A stretch of 5,659 bases of DNA from Spirochaetota bacterium (GCA_030621685.1 JAUXHF010000138.1:1-5659); one strand, 5' to 3'; positions 1 through 5,576 are shown, numbered from the stretch's first letter. Program-made: numbers and translations. Notes: generated from the letters alone by a model not told the origin.

Positions 1-5
1 CTTAA

Positions 6-33
6 CAACTATATCTTAGCAGCTATATCTTAG
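6..33. repeat. 14-bp tandem repeat downstream of serS
   Basis: Two adjacent 14-bp units, CAACTATATCTTAG (6-19) and CAGCTATATCTTAG (20-33), differ at one base. A decayed third partial unit (CAATTTATATTA) follows from 34. The word TATCTTAGC occurs at 12-20 and 26-34 and again inside the palindrome at the other end of the window (5611-5619). No gene is visible in 1-108. The function is unknown. Confidence 0.8.
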
Positions 34-92
34 CAATTTATATTACAAGCTATCTTCAAGAGAAAGAAAACTTTTAATTCCAACATTTTAGG

Positions 93-110
93 AAAAAACC
101 ACAGTTTTTT
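93..110 (-). terminator. weak hairpin at the end of serS, possible terminator
   Basis: AAAAAAC (93-99) and GTTTTTT (104-110) pair across a 4-base loop. The stem overlaps the serS stop codon (109-111). Read on the minus strand, the distal arm supplies a run of T followed by CC. The stem has only one G-C pair, so intrinsic termination is possible but unconvincing. No better terminator is visible between serS and the window edge. Confidence 0.3.
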
Positions 111-1413
111 AAGATTTAAATATAAACTTTCTGCCCTTCATAAAAGACCAAAGAACTTCTGGAACCGCTACACTAGCATCGGCTTGCTGGAAATTTTCGA
201 GAACAGCAATAAGAATACGCCCCAGCGGCAAAGCCGAAGCATTTAAAGCATGGGGATAGGCTGCACGCCCATTGCTTTGGCGATAGCGTATTTTCGCCCT
301 GCGACATTGGAAGTCGCCACAATTTGAACACGATGACACTTCTCGATAGCGTTTTTCACTGGGAATCCAAACTTCCAAATCATAACATCGCTTAGCAGAA
401 AAACCAGTGTCGCCAGAGGCTAATAACATAACCCGATAGGGGAGTTTCAAGGCTTGCAAGAGTTTTTCAGCTAGCAAAACCATGCTTTGATGCTCAGCCT
501 CGCTTTCCTCTGGCAGGCAGATGCTAACTAGCTCTACCTTTTTGAATTCATGCAGGCGCATAAGCCCCCGAGTATCTCGCCCGGCCGCTCCGGCCTCCGA
601 GCGATAACAATTTGTATAGGCCGTATAGCGCAGAGGCAGAAGATCTCTGTCAAGAATTTCATCGGCATGTAAGTTCACCAAGGAAATCTCGGCGGTTGAA
701 ATAAGATATAAGTAGCTGAAGTCGCCGGCTAAGCGGAAAACATCATCGGCGAATTTAGGCAACTGCCCAGATCGATACATGCTCTGCTCATTCACTAGGC
801 TGGGCGGCGAAACCTCTGTAAAACCGTTTTGAATATTCTGCTCTAAAAAAAAATTAGCTAAGGCACGTTCCAGCATCGCCAATTCGCCTTTTAGAATGGA
901 AAAACGGGCGCCTGAAAGTTTTGCTGCTCGCTTAAAGTCAAGCTGGGTTTGCCCAAGTTCAAAATGTGCTTTTATAGGAAAGGTTTTTTCTTCTAGCTTG
1001 CCATGCTGCCTAAGCAAGACGTTAGCCCTCTCATCGCCTTCGGGGCTGCTCTCATCGATGAGGTTAGGCAGGCTCTGCAGAAAGGCATCTTGCTTCAAAT
1101 TAAGCTCTGCTAACTGGCCATCTAGCTGCTTAATTTCCTGCGACAGCGTTTTAAGCGAAGCCCTGGCTGCGGTCTCTTCTAAAAACCCATCCCCCTTGTT
1201 TTCAGATGGCTGCTTTGATTGCTGCTTTTCTTGTCCAATTTTTTTCGCAGCTAAGTTCCGTTCTTGCTTTTTTTCCTCGGAGCTTTTTAGTAAGCTAAGC
1301 CGCCGCTGTTCAAGCAGGAGAAAGCCCTCAACATCAGCCCCTTCGGCATGCCGCCGCCGCAGGTTTTCTTTAACAATATCAGGATTGTTACGAACGAAAC
1401 GCGAATCTAACAT
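109..1413 (-). CDS. serS: Serine--tRNA ligase (SerRS), class II
   Basis: Charges tRNA-Ser with serine in the cytoplasm (EC 6.1.1.11). At 434 residues the length is normal. Residues about 1-115 form the N-terminal helical arm, rich in Lys, Glu and Gln, which as a long coiled coil contacts the tRNA extra arm. The class II catalytic core follows: the motif 1 region at about 169-192, the QLPKF segment at 217-221, the serine-pocket TAE at 240-242, motif 2 with CYRSEAGAAGRDTRG at 269-283, YDLEVW at 344-349, the SSCSNCGDFQCRRAKIRYR block at 360-378, and motif 3 around 389-408. Motif 3 reads NASALPLGR where many bacterial enzymes have NGSGLAVGR; the arginine is kept. The start is supported by AAGGA five bases upstream. 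The gene lies 84 bp downstream of trpS on the same strand. Family assignment is certain; the motif 3 comparison is from memory. Confidence 0.98.
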   Translation of the reverse strand: MLDSRFVRNNPDIVKENLRRRHAEGADVEGFLLLEQRRLSLLKSSEEKKQERNLAAKKIGQEKQQSKQPSENKGDGFLEETAARASLKTLSQEIKQLDGQLAELNLKQDAFLQSLPNLIDESSPEGDERANVLLRQHGKLEEKTFPIKAHFELGQTQLDFKRAAKLSGARFSILKGELAMLERALANFFLEQNIQNGFTEVSPPSLVNEQSMYRSGQLPKFADDVFRLAGDFSYLYLISTAEISLVNLHADEILDRDLLPLRYTAYTNCYRSEAGAAGRDTRGLMRLHEFKKVELVSICLPEESEAEHQSMVLLAEKLLQALKLPYRVMLLASGDTGFSAKRCYDLEVWIPSEKRYREVSSCSNCGDFQCRRAKIRYRQSNGRAAYPHALNASALPLGRILIAVLENFQQADASVAVPEVLWSFMKGRKFIFKS

Positions 1414-1418
1414 GGCTA

Positions 1419-1423
1419 TCCTT
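1419..1423 (-). promoter_or_regulatory. Shine-Dalgarno of serS
   Basis: The minus strand reads AAGGA here, separated by five bases from the serS ATG at 1413-1411. It supports this start over any internal Met. The remaining spacer up to trpS (1424-1497) is AT-rich. It contains AAGC-TTTTT-GCTT followed by a T run, a four-pair hairpin too weak to call a terminator, so read-through from trpS into serS is possible. Confidence 0.55.
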
Positions 1424-1497
1424 GCTATGTTTTAGGAATTATTTGCCAAATTATTTTTCAAAAAAAAATCTAAGCAAAAAGCTTGTCCCCGCGTTTT

Positions 1498-2511
1498 TCA
1501 CGCTATGCCTAGTGTGCTACGCAGCTCATGCATAAACAAAGCAGCATGTTCTCTTGCTTTTTTGGCACCCGTAGCTAAGGTTTTTTGTAGGAAATCGGGG
1601 TTCATAATAAATTCATCGTAGCGCATACGTTCTTTATGAAACCTGCTTAATATTTTTTCCAACAAGGCCTCTTTGGCCTCGCCCCAACCCATGCCGCCTT
1701 CCAAATAACGCTTTCGTAAAGTTCCCTGTTCAGCCGCCGTACTAAAAAGTTTATACAGCGAGAAAATTAAACAACTATCAGGGTCTTTAGGCTCGGCTAC
1801 GGTTTGCGAGGTCGTGACAATGCTCATCACTGCTTGGCGTAACTTTGCCTTCGACTGAAAAATAGGGATGGTGTTTCCATAGCTCTTACTCATCTTCCTG
1901 CCATCAATGCCTTTTATCGTTTCTGTATTTTTAGAAAGCAGCGGCCTTGGCAGCGTAAGCAAAGTGCTTTGTGTAGCATTATTAAAGGCTTGGGCAATAT
2001 CGTTGGTTACTTCTAAATGCTGCAATTGGTCATGTCCAATAGGCACCACATCGGCTTTGAAGAGCAAAATATCCGCAGCCATCAGCACCGGGTAGTTAAA
2101 CAAGCCCATGTTCACCGTGGCATCTGCATCCCGACCAAGTTTAGCATTCTCTTGGACTTTAGCCTTATAGGCATGGCTTCTGTTCATCAACCCCTTAGGC
2201 GTATAACTTGTAAGAATCACCATAAGCTCGAAGATTTCAAGAATATCCGATTGCTTATAAAACAACACCTCTTTAGGATCTAAGCCGCAAGCTAGCCAGC
2301 AGGCAGCTATTTCTAAGGTTTCTCTTTCAAGTTTTTCTTTATTGGGGGCAGCGTTAAGCGCATGATAGTTAGCAATGAAAAAATAACAGCGATACAGCTT
2401 GCTTAACTTTATTGCCGGAAGAATAGCAGAAAAGTAATTTCCCAAATGCGGAGTACCCGTTGGCTTAATTCCTGTTAGACATACCGGAGTATCTTTCTTA
2501 GCAGTATTCAT
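1498..2511 (-). CDS. trpS: Tryptophan--tRNA ligase (TrpRS), class Ic
   Basis: Charges tRNA-Trp with tryptophan in the cytoplasm (EC 6.1.1.2). The 337-residue length is typical of the bacterial enzyme. The Rossmann-fold ATP site is shown by the HIGH-type signature in TGTPHLGNY (residues 18-26) and by KMSKS at 206-210, in the context GRKMSKSYGNT. Between them lie the substrate-pocket segments FFIANYHAL (44-52), NYPVLMAADILLF (139-151) and the block GHDQLQHLEVTNDIA (159-173), which corresponds to the GxDQxxHxExxRDIA element of the family. The C-terminal helical domain (about 220-337) binds the tRNA anticodon and looks complete. The Shine-Dalgarno is weak (AAAGAG about ten bases upstream), but the start fits the family N-terminus, which begins just before the VCLTGIKPTGTPHLGN strand. 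No leader peptide or T-box is visible in the 158-bp spacer upstream. Confidence 0.97.
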   Translation of the reverse strand: MNTAKKDTPVCLTGIKPTGTPHLGNYFSAILPAIKLSKLYRCYFFIANYHALNAAPNKEKLERETLEIAACWLACGLDPKEVLFYKQSDILEIFELMVILTSYTPKGLMNRSHAYKAKVQENAKLGRDADATVNMGLFNYPVLMAADILLFKADVVPIGHDQLQHLEVTNDIAQAFNNATQSTLLTLPRPLLSKNTETIKGIDGRKMSKSYGNTIPIFQSKAKLRQAVMSIVTTSQTVAEPKDPDSCLIFSLYKLFSTAAEQGTLRKRYLEGGMGWGEAKEALLEKILSRFHKERMRYDEFIMNPDFLQKTLATGAKKAREHAALFMHELRSTLGIA

Positions 2512-2556
2512 CTATGAAAACTCTTTGGGTTCTTCGGCAAGTCTATCAGCAAACAA

Positions 2557-2592
2557 AGCAGGCTCAGAGCAGGCTATCACGTGCCAGCAGGC
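2557..2592. repeat. AGCAGGC word repeated three times in the spacer upstream of trpS
   Basis: AGCAGGC occurs at 2557-2563, 2568-2574 and 2586-2592. The first two lie in an 11-bp tandem arrangement (AGCAGGCTCAG then AGCAGGCTATC, 8 of 11 identical). This 158-bp spacer (2512-2669) holds no convincing gene, terminator or promoter. The repeats could be operator half-sites or a decayed duplication. Confidence 0.4.
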
Positions 2593-2669
2593 AAGCTTGG
2601 GTTAATAATTTGCTTGCTACAGTTATTTTTTAAAAATATTTTCCTTAGCATGCTCCATGAAAGCCCATG

Positions 2670-3350
2670 TCATGCCTTAGTGTTTGGTTTCTCTCGCAGA
2701 GCGAGCGGACGGCTTAAAAGCTCGTTTACAATAATGGCTCTCTTCAAGTATGGCTTGCTTCTTAGGCTTGCTACAAAATAAGCGCTCCTGCTTCTGTTTA
2801 AAGAACGAGAGCCTTGTCTATCATAAGCCGAAATCCTGCTCTTTTTTTTGGCTGGCATACTCTTAGACAACCGAGATTTCTTAGCGGGCCTTATCAATCT
2901 ATAAGGATTAACTTCGGGAATAACATCTTCAGCAGAGCCACCAGCTGGAGGACGGCTGCCCTGCCTCAATTCTCTTAGCGGCGAGGTCACCGTGTAAGAT
3001 TGTTCTCTGGTTTTATCAACCTGAAAAGATGGCCTGCCTGGCAATGGGGCTGAGCTTAGAAAGGAATCCTCGTGGCGGATATTTGGCGAATTTTCATGCC
3101 GATCCTCTAACATTGATTGAAAGCGGCTTGCCTTAGTAGCCTTAAGATTAGAAGGTTTTAATACATCGCTTAAGGCATCATCATACGAGCTAAGCTCAAG
3201 GCCCATAGAAGATAATCTTTGTTTTTTCTTATTATCGCCTTCTTCATCGCCCATCCTTTTTCTCTTTTTTGCGAAAGAGAAAAAGGATACGAGTATAAAA
3301 AACAGTACGAATCCTAAAATACGAAAAACAATATCAAAAATATTTTCCAT
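2670..3350 (-). CDS. Uncharacterised single-pass membrane protein, third gene of the nfeD-floA group
   Basis: I do not recognise a named family. The 226-residue protein has one N-terminal membrane segment (about residues 7-27), followed directly by KKRKR at 28-32, which predicts a cytoplasmic C-terminal part. Residues about 33-185 are charged, Ser/Arg/Lys-rich and probably disordered, with basic patches at 157-171. The last 40 residues change character: SLRSKPYLKRAIIVNELL (195-212) followed by SRPLALRE resembles the tail 'LRxAIILxEILxxPxALR' that I recall from hypothetical proteins of Planctomycetes, Verrucomicrobia and Lentisphaerae. An AGAGG eight bases upstream supports the start. It follows floA by 71 bp on the same strand, so co-transcription is likely. 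I infer a role in, or recruitment to, the FloA microdomain; nothing in the sequence shows an enzymatic activity. Confidence 0.8.
   Translation of the reverse strand: MENIFDIVFRILGFVLFFILVSFFSFAKKRKRMGDEEGDNKKKQRLSSMGLELSSYDDALSDVLKPSNLKATKASRFQSMLEDRHENSPNIRHEDSFLSSAPLPGRPSFQVDKTREQSYTVTSPLRELRQGSRPPAGGSAEDVIPEVNPYRLIRPAKKSRLSKSMPAKKKSRISAYDRQGSRSLNRSRSAYFVASLRSKPYLKRAIIVNELLSRPLALREKPNTKA
3253..3288. repeat. 15-bp perfect inverted repeat inside the membrane-protein gene
   Basis: ATCCTTTTTCTCTTT (3253-3267) and AAAGAGAAAAAGGAT (3274-3288) are exact reverse complements across a 6-base loop. In the gene, the 5' arm encodes the end of the membrane helix (SFFSF) and the 3' arm the basic anchor after it (KKRKRM). 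The mRNA should form a strong hairpin at this junction. Phe and Lys codons (TTT/AAA) favour such complementarity by chance, but 15 of 15 pairs is more than composition alone readily explains. Confidence 0.85.
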
Positions 3351-3358
3351 GCCTTATA

Positions 3359-3364
3359 CCTCTG
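3359..3364 (-). promoter_or_regulatory. Shine-Dalgarno of the third-gene membrane protein
   Basis: The minus strand reads CAGAGG here, with eight bases between it and the ATG at 3350-3348. The spacing is ideal, and it fixes the start directly before the membrane segment. Confidence 0.5.
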
Positions 3365-3399
3365 AAAAACAATTCTAGCAGTCTTCTTTTAAGCCTAGC

Positions 3400-3419
3400 T
3401 AAACCGTTTTAAACAGTTT
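3400..3419. repeat. 10-bp tandem repeat in the floA to third-gene spacer
   Basis: TAAACCGTTT (3400-3409) and TAAACAGTTT (3410-3419) are adjacent and differ at one base. Each unit is itself nearly palindromic (AAAC-N-GTTT). It begins three bases downstream of the floA stop. It could be a protein-binding pair or one of the small duplications seen throughout this window. Confidence 0.55.
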
Positions 3420-3421
3420 TT

Positions 3422-4435
3422 TTAAGGTAATTTCTCGCTTGTAGTTTCTTTGCTATCATCAGCAATGGATGAGCGCATAGAGGTGTCAGCCTTAACATTT
3501 TCAAGGCGGTAGAAGTCCATGATACCAAGTTTACCTTCCCTGAAGGCTTCGGCGATAGCCAAGGGAACATTCGCTTCGGCTTTGACCACTTCAGCGCGAA
3601 ATTCTTCTACCCTGGCGGTCATTTCTTGTTCTAAGGCAACAGCCATAGCCCGGCGTTCCTCGGCTTTCGCCTGAGCAATATTCTTATCGGCCTCGGCTTG
3701 ATCGATTTGCAAGGCAGCACCAACATTTTTGCCGATATCCACATCAGCAATATCAATCGAGAGAATCTCAAAAGCCGTGCCGGAATCTAGGCCCTTGCGT
3801 AACACCGTCTGCGAAATAGCATCAGGATTTTCAAGAACGTTTTTATGCGAGTTAGCCGAGCCAATAGTAGTAACAATGCCCTCACCTACCCGAGCAATAA
3901 TCGTCTCTTCGCCAGCACCACCAACCAGCCTATCAAGATTGGTTCGCACCGTGATTCTTGCCGTAGCAACAACCTGAATGCCATCTTTAGCGATAGCCGC
4001 AATTTTAGGCGTTTCAATAATTCTGGGAAGCACCGAAGTATGCACCGCCGATAAAACATCCCGACCAGCCAAATCTATAGACATGGCCCTAGTAGGCGAG
4101 AGGTTCAGGCTAGCCCTATTAGCCGAGATAACCGAGGCAACAAGGTTGTCTAAACGAACCCCAACATTGGGAACACGAGTGCCTATCGCCAAATAATGCG
4201 ATTCGAGATCGTCTAAACTTATCTGCTCAATACCCGCTTTTTTTGCCGATATATAAGGCCTCACCACAAAGGTAGGGTTCATTCCTCGCAGGCGCATACC
4301 TATAAGCCGTATTAAACCAACGTAAGAACCCGAGGCAAGCGCCTCTACCCATAGGCGAACAGGCACATAATAAAAAAATATGAGCAAAAAAAGTATGATG
4401 ACTATTACTATAAAAAAAGGAAATACTAAATCCAT
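3422..4435 (-). CDS. floA: Flotillin-like protein FloA
   Basis: A membrane-anchored scaffold that oligomerises into lipid microdomains and helps organise membrane-associated proteins. The 337 residues match the family length (about 330). The N-terminal hydrophobic segment (about 4-25) is followed by YVPVRLWVEALASG. The SPFH-like core includes DLAGRDVL (121-128), ARITVRTNLDRLVGGAGEETI (159-179), ARVGEGIVTTIGS (181-193) and ENPDAISQTVL (202-212). The coiled-coil, Ala/Glu-rich signature runs from KGLDSGTAFEILSIDIADVDIG (214-235) through QAEADKNIAQAKAEERRAMAVA (246-267) to the conserved tail GKLGIMDFYRLENVKADTSMRSSI (301-324). Between SHYLAIG and LDNLV there appear to be about eight more residues (around 86-94) than in the Bacillus protein as I remember it. 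An AAGGAG precedes the start. Its usual neighbour nfeD lies upstream but is separated by 586 bp of decayed, oppositely oriented DNA, so floA probably has its own promoter. Confidence 0.97.
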   Translation of the reverse strand: MDLVFPFFIVIVIILFLLIFFYYVPVRLWVEALASGSYVGLIRLIGMRLRGMNPTFVVRPYISAKKAGIEQISLDDLESHYLAIGTRVPNVGVRLDNLVASVISANRASLNLSPTRAMSIDLAGRDVLSAVHTSVLPRIIETPKIAAIAKDGIQVVATARITVRTNLDRLVGGAGEETIIARVGEGIVTTIGSANSHKNVLENPDAISQTVLRKGLDSGTAFEILSIDIADVDIGKNVGAALQIDQAEADKNIAQAKAEERRAMAVALEQEMTARVEEFRAEVVKAEANVPLAIAEAFREGKLGIMDFYRLENVKADTSMRSSIADDSKETTSEKLP

Positions 4436-4443
4436 TTGTTTTT

Positions 4444-4459
4444 CTCCTTGCTAATTAGC
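4444..4459 (-). promoter_or_regulatory. Shine-Dalgarno of floA with adjoining small palindrome
   Basis: AAGGAG on the minus strand (4444-4449), eight bases from the floA ATG, is the strongest ribosome binding site in the window. The 10-bp perfect palindrome GCTAATTAGC (4450-4459) abuts it and could be an operator or an RNA structure affecting ribosome access; this is inference. Confidence 0.6.
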
Positions 4460-4505
4460 ACAAGTGTTTTGAAGCCATAGCTGAAAATTTTATGGCGGGT
4501 TATAA

Positions 4506-4674
4506 AATGGAACACCAAGATGGTGTTTTGTTTTATTTATGTTGCTTTATTATTATATAATAAAAAGAATACATACAGGTAAAATATATCAATGGAACAC
4601 CAAGATGGTGTTTTGTTTTATTTATGTTGCTTTATTATTATATAGTAAAAAGAATACATACAGGTAAAATATAT
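4506..4674. repeat. 85-bp unit duplicated in tandem upstream of floA
   Basis: Copy 1 covers 4506-4590 and copy 2 covers 4591-4674. They match over 84 aligned bases except A at 4560 versus G at 4645. Each unit carries the inverted repeat AACACCA-AGA-TGGTGTT, whose stem can extend by three G-U pairs in RNA. Each unit also has an AT-rich core, which in copy 1 is the perfect palindrome TTATTATATAATAA (4550-4563). The core places a TATAAT on the minus strand in both copies (4552-4557 and 4637-4642) and one on the plus strand in copy 1 (4556-4561). The unit could therefore hold a duplicated floA promoter, but no good -35 box is spaced correctly. The near identity implies a recent duplication. Confidence 0.95.
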
Positions 4675-4714
4675 TTCTGCTAGCCCAAAAAACATCAGGG
4701 CATCACTGAAAAAT

Positions 4715-4806
4715 GTGAAAAAATTTGGATTTAAAGCTTGGCTTTCCGCCAGCCTAGCAACTCTGTTATGTTATTTTACGCCGCTTCTTTCTCGTAGTGC
4801 TTTCTT
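4715..4806 (+). pseudogene. Remnant of a MerT/MerF-like mercuric ion transporter (N-terminal part)
   Basis: From a GTG at 4715 the frame reads VKKFGFKAWLSASLATL, then LCYFTPLL. I recall the short MerT/MerF-like transporters with a first membrane helix of the form SASLATLCCVTPLLVVLLG, so this looks like their N-terminus. The vicinal Cys-Cys pair that binds Hg(II) is disrupted: one Cys is left, with an extra residue. After TPLL the frame departs from the family, but the +1 frame at 4791-4805 reads LVVLS before a stop (4806-4808), as a one-base indel would produce. The second half of the transporter is missing, and the sequence runs directly into the GDCCVxC gene. The annotated frame itself stays open to a TAG at 4853-4855 but by then overlaps that gene out of frame. 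No Shine-Dalgarno is seen. It rests on a short stretch of recalled similarity, so confidence is moderate. Confidence 0.45.
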
Positions 4807-5004
4807 AGGAAAAGCAGCTTTACCTGTCCTACGTGTAATCATAAAAAAACCTTAGTTATGCCTATGCCAACGAATGCTTGTTTGTTTTTTTACTCTTGCG
4901 AAAACTGCAAAGTAAAGCTTCGTCCCCAAAAACTTCGTCCCCAAAAAGGACATTGTTGCGTATTTTGCTCCTACGGCTCTGTGGCATGTCCATCTTGCAA
5001 ATAA
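4807..5004 (+). pseudogene. GDCCVxC-type cysteine-rich protein gene, start codon lost
   Basis: The frame 4807-5001 encodes 65 codons with the cysteine layout of the GDCCVxC domain family, small (seleno)proteins often found beside mercury transporters. It has CPTC at 7-10, MPTNAC at 20-25, CENC at 31-34, then GHCCVFCSYGSVACPSC at 48-64. The hallmark GDCCVFCSYG reads GHCCVFCSYG here, all with Cys codons and no in-frame TGA. The expected start position is AGG (4807-4809) in AGGAAAAGCAGC, where ATG would fit. An in-frame TAG lies at 4795-4797, and no ATG, GTG or TTG lies between. The first in-frame ATG (4858) is a conserved internal Met and would give a 48-residue protein lacking the first CxxC, with no ribosome binding site. 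Two in-frame tandem duplications add residues: MP-MP at 4858-4869 and LRPQK-LRPQK at 4918-4947. The otherwise good conservation suggests recent inactivation; expression of the short form cannot be excluded. Confidence 0.7.
4918..4947. repeat. Perfect 15-bp tandem duplication inside the GDCCVxC gene
   Basis: CTTCGTCCCCAAAAA occurs at 4918-4932 and again at 4933-4947 without a mismatch, duplicating the residues LRPQK in frame just before the cysteine motif. In the family as I remember it, a single copy of this linker separates CxxC from GDCC. Confidence 0.95.
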
Positions 5005-5013
5005 AAAATTAAA

Positions 5014-5036
5014 TAGCTCCCTTAACTAGCTCCCTT
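5014..5036. repeat. 13-bp tandem duplication across the nfeD stop codon
   Basis: TAGCTCCCTT occurs at 5014-5023 and 5027-5036, a period of 13 bp. The nfeD stop (5022-5024) lies within the first copy. The gene ends tail to tail with the GDCCVxC remnant, with only 17 bp between the two stop codons and no convincing terminator. Confidence 0.85.
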
Positions 5037-5543
5037 TTCTGAATTTTTTGGGAGAGGGCGTTTTTGCACGATGAGCTGCCCCACCGAACGTCCTTGAATG
5101 AATACCTTTTCGCCTTTTTTAATATACATGCCATCGGCGCTTAGGGCATCGTAGCGTTTCTCGCCTAGCCTCACTGTTCCCGAAGGACGAAGGTCGGTAT
5201 GGGCATAGCCAAATAATTCTTTTTCCACTACCCTAGATATTTTCCTGCCTGCAGGATCATCGTTTACCGCAGCTGTGAAGAGCTGAAAAGTTCGCCATAG
5301 CTTAAAACGTTTTGCCACATACAAAAAAGTAAGGACAAACACGCTGTAGCCAAACAAGATAACCGCCGCCGATACGAGGCTGCTTTGCCCAACATAAATA
5401 ATGTAAATAAGAAATCCAAGTACAGAAAGTATGCTGAGGATGGCCGTTGGCACAAAGAAAACATCTATGAGGATAACGAGAAAAGAAAGGCTTACGAAAA
5501 TAAACGCTAGCTGCCAATCTACGCCAAGGAAATATTCGCTCAT
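5022..5543 (-). CDS. nfeD: NfeD-like membrane protein with C-terminal OB fold (short type)
   Basis: A membrane partner of flotillin-like proteins; the pair is normally encoded side by side. The 173 residues fit the short NfeD class, which lacks the N-terminal ClpP-like protease domain. Three to four hydrophobic segments occupy about 12-30, 33-52, 56-77. A soluble OB-fold domain follows (about 108-162) with the family pattern: GYAHTDLRPSGTVRLGEKRYDALS (112-135), then IKKGEKVFIQGRSVGQLIVQKRP. It binds no known substrate and probably serves as a protein contact. The context with floA supports the assignment. No Shine-Dalgarno precedes the ATG: the 30 bases upstream are a 14-bp direct repeat that runs into a 100-bp palindrome, so its promoter, if any, must lie inside these structures or beyond the window. 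The start is chosen because it lies just before the first membrane segment. Confidence 0.92.
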   Translation of the reverse strand: MSEYFLGVDWQLAFIFVSLSFLVILIDVFFVPTAILSILSVLGFLIYIIYVGQSSLVSAAVILFGYSVFVLTFLYVAKRFKLWRTFQLFTAAVNDDPAGRKISRVVEKELFGYAHTDLRPSGTVRLGEKRYDALSADGMYIKKGEKVFIQGRSVGQLIVQKRPLPKNSEKGAS

Positions 5544-5549
5544 AAGAAT

Positions 5550-5576
5550 TTTTAGATTACGGCTTTTAGATTACGG
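5550..5576. repeat. 13/14-bp direct repeat directly upstream of nfeD
   Basis: TTTTAGATTACGG occurs at 5550-5562 and 5564-5576, a period of 14 bp. The second copy lies wholly inside the left arm of the terminal palindrome and the first lies mostly outside it. It replaces the position where a ribosome binding site and spacer for nfeD would be expected. Confidence 0.9.

Noticed and set aside
896..1435. Long plus-strand open frame opposite serS, rich in Ser and Cys
   Set aside because: It lies entirely antisense to the clearly genuine SerRS coding sequence. Its composition is that of a reversed Lys/Glu-rich region, and it has no recognisable domain.
1424..1497. Terminator between trpS and serS
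   Set aside because: The only hairpin has four pairs with a T-only loop, too weak to support a call.
3729..4196. Several plus-strand open frames opposite floA
   Set aside because: They are shadows of the strongly conserved FloA frame and overlap each other in different phases, with no family resemblance.
4591..4600. T-box-like word TGGAACACC
   Set aside because: It is on the plus strand, opposite to trpS and serS, lacks the conserved ACCGCG part and the specifier stem, and belongs to the duplicated unit.
4506..4674. CRISPR array
   Set aside because: Only two copies exist, the unit is 85 bp, and the copies abut with no unique spacer between them. No cas gene is present.
4436..5021. Insertion sequence or transposon bringing in the mercury-type remnant
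   Set aside because: No transposase fragment, no terminal inverted repeats at the borders and no matching target-site duplication flanking the block were found. The 85-bp tandem pair lies on one side only.
5264..5517. Two extra minus-strand frames within nfeD
   Set aside because: They overlap the NfeD frame, which has membrane segments and the OB-fold signature. The alternatives show neither.
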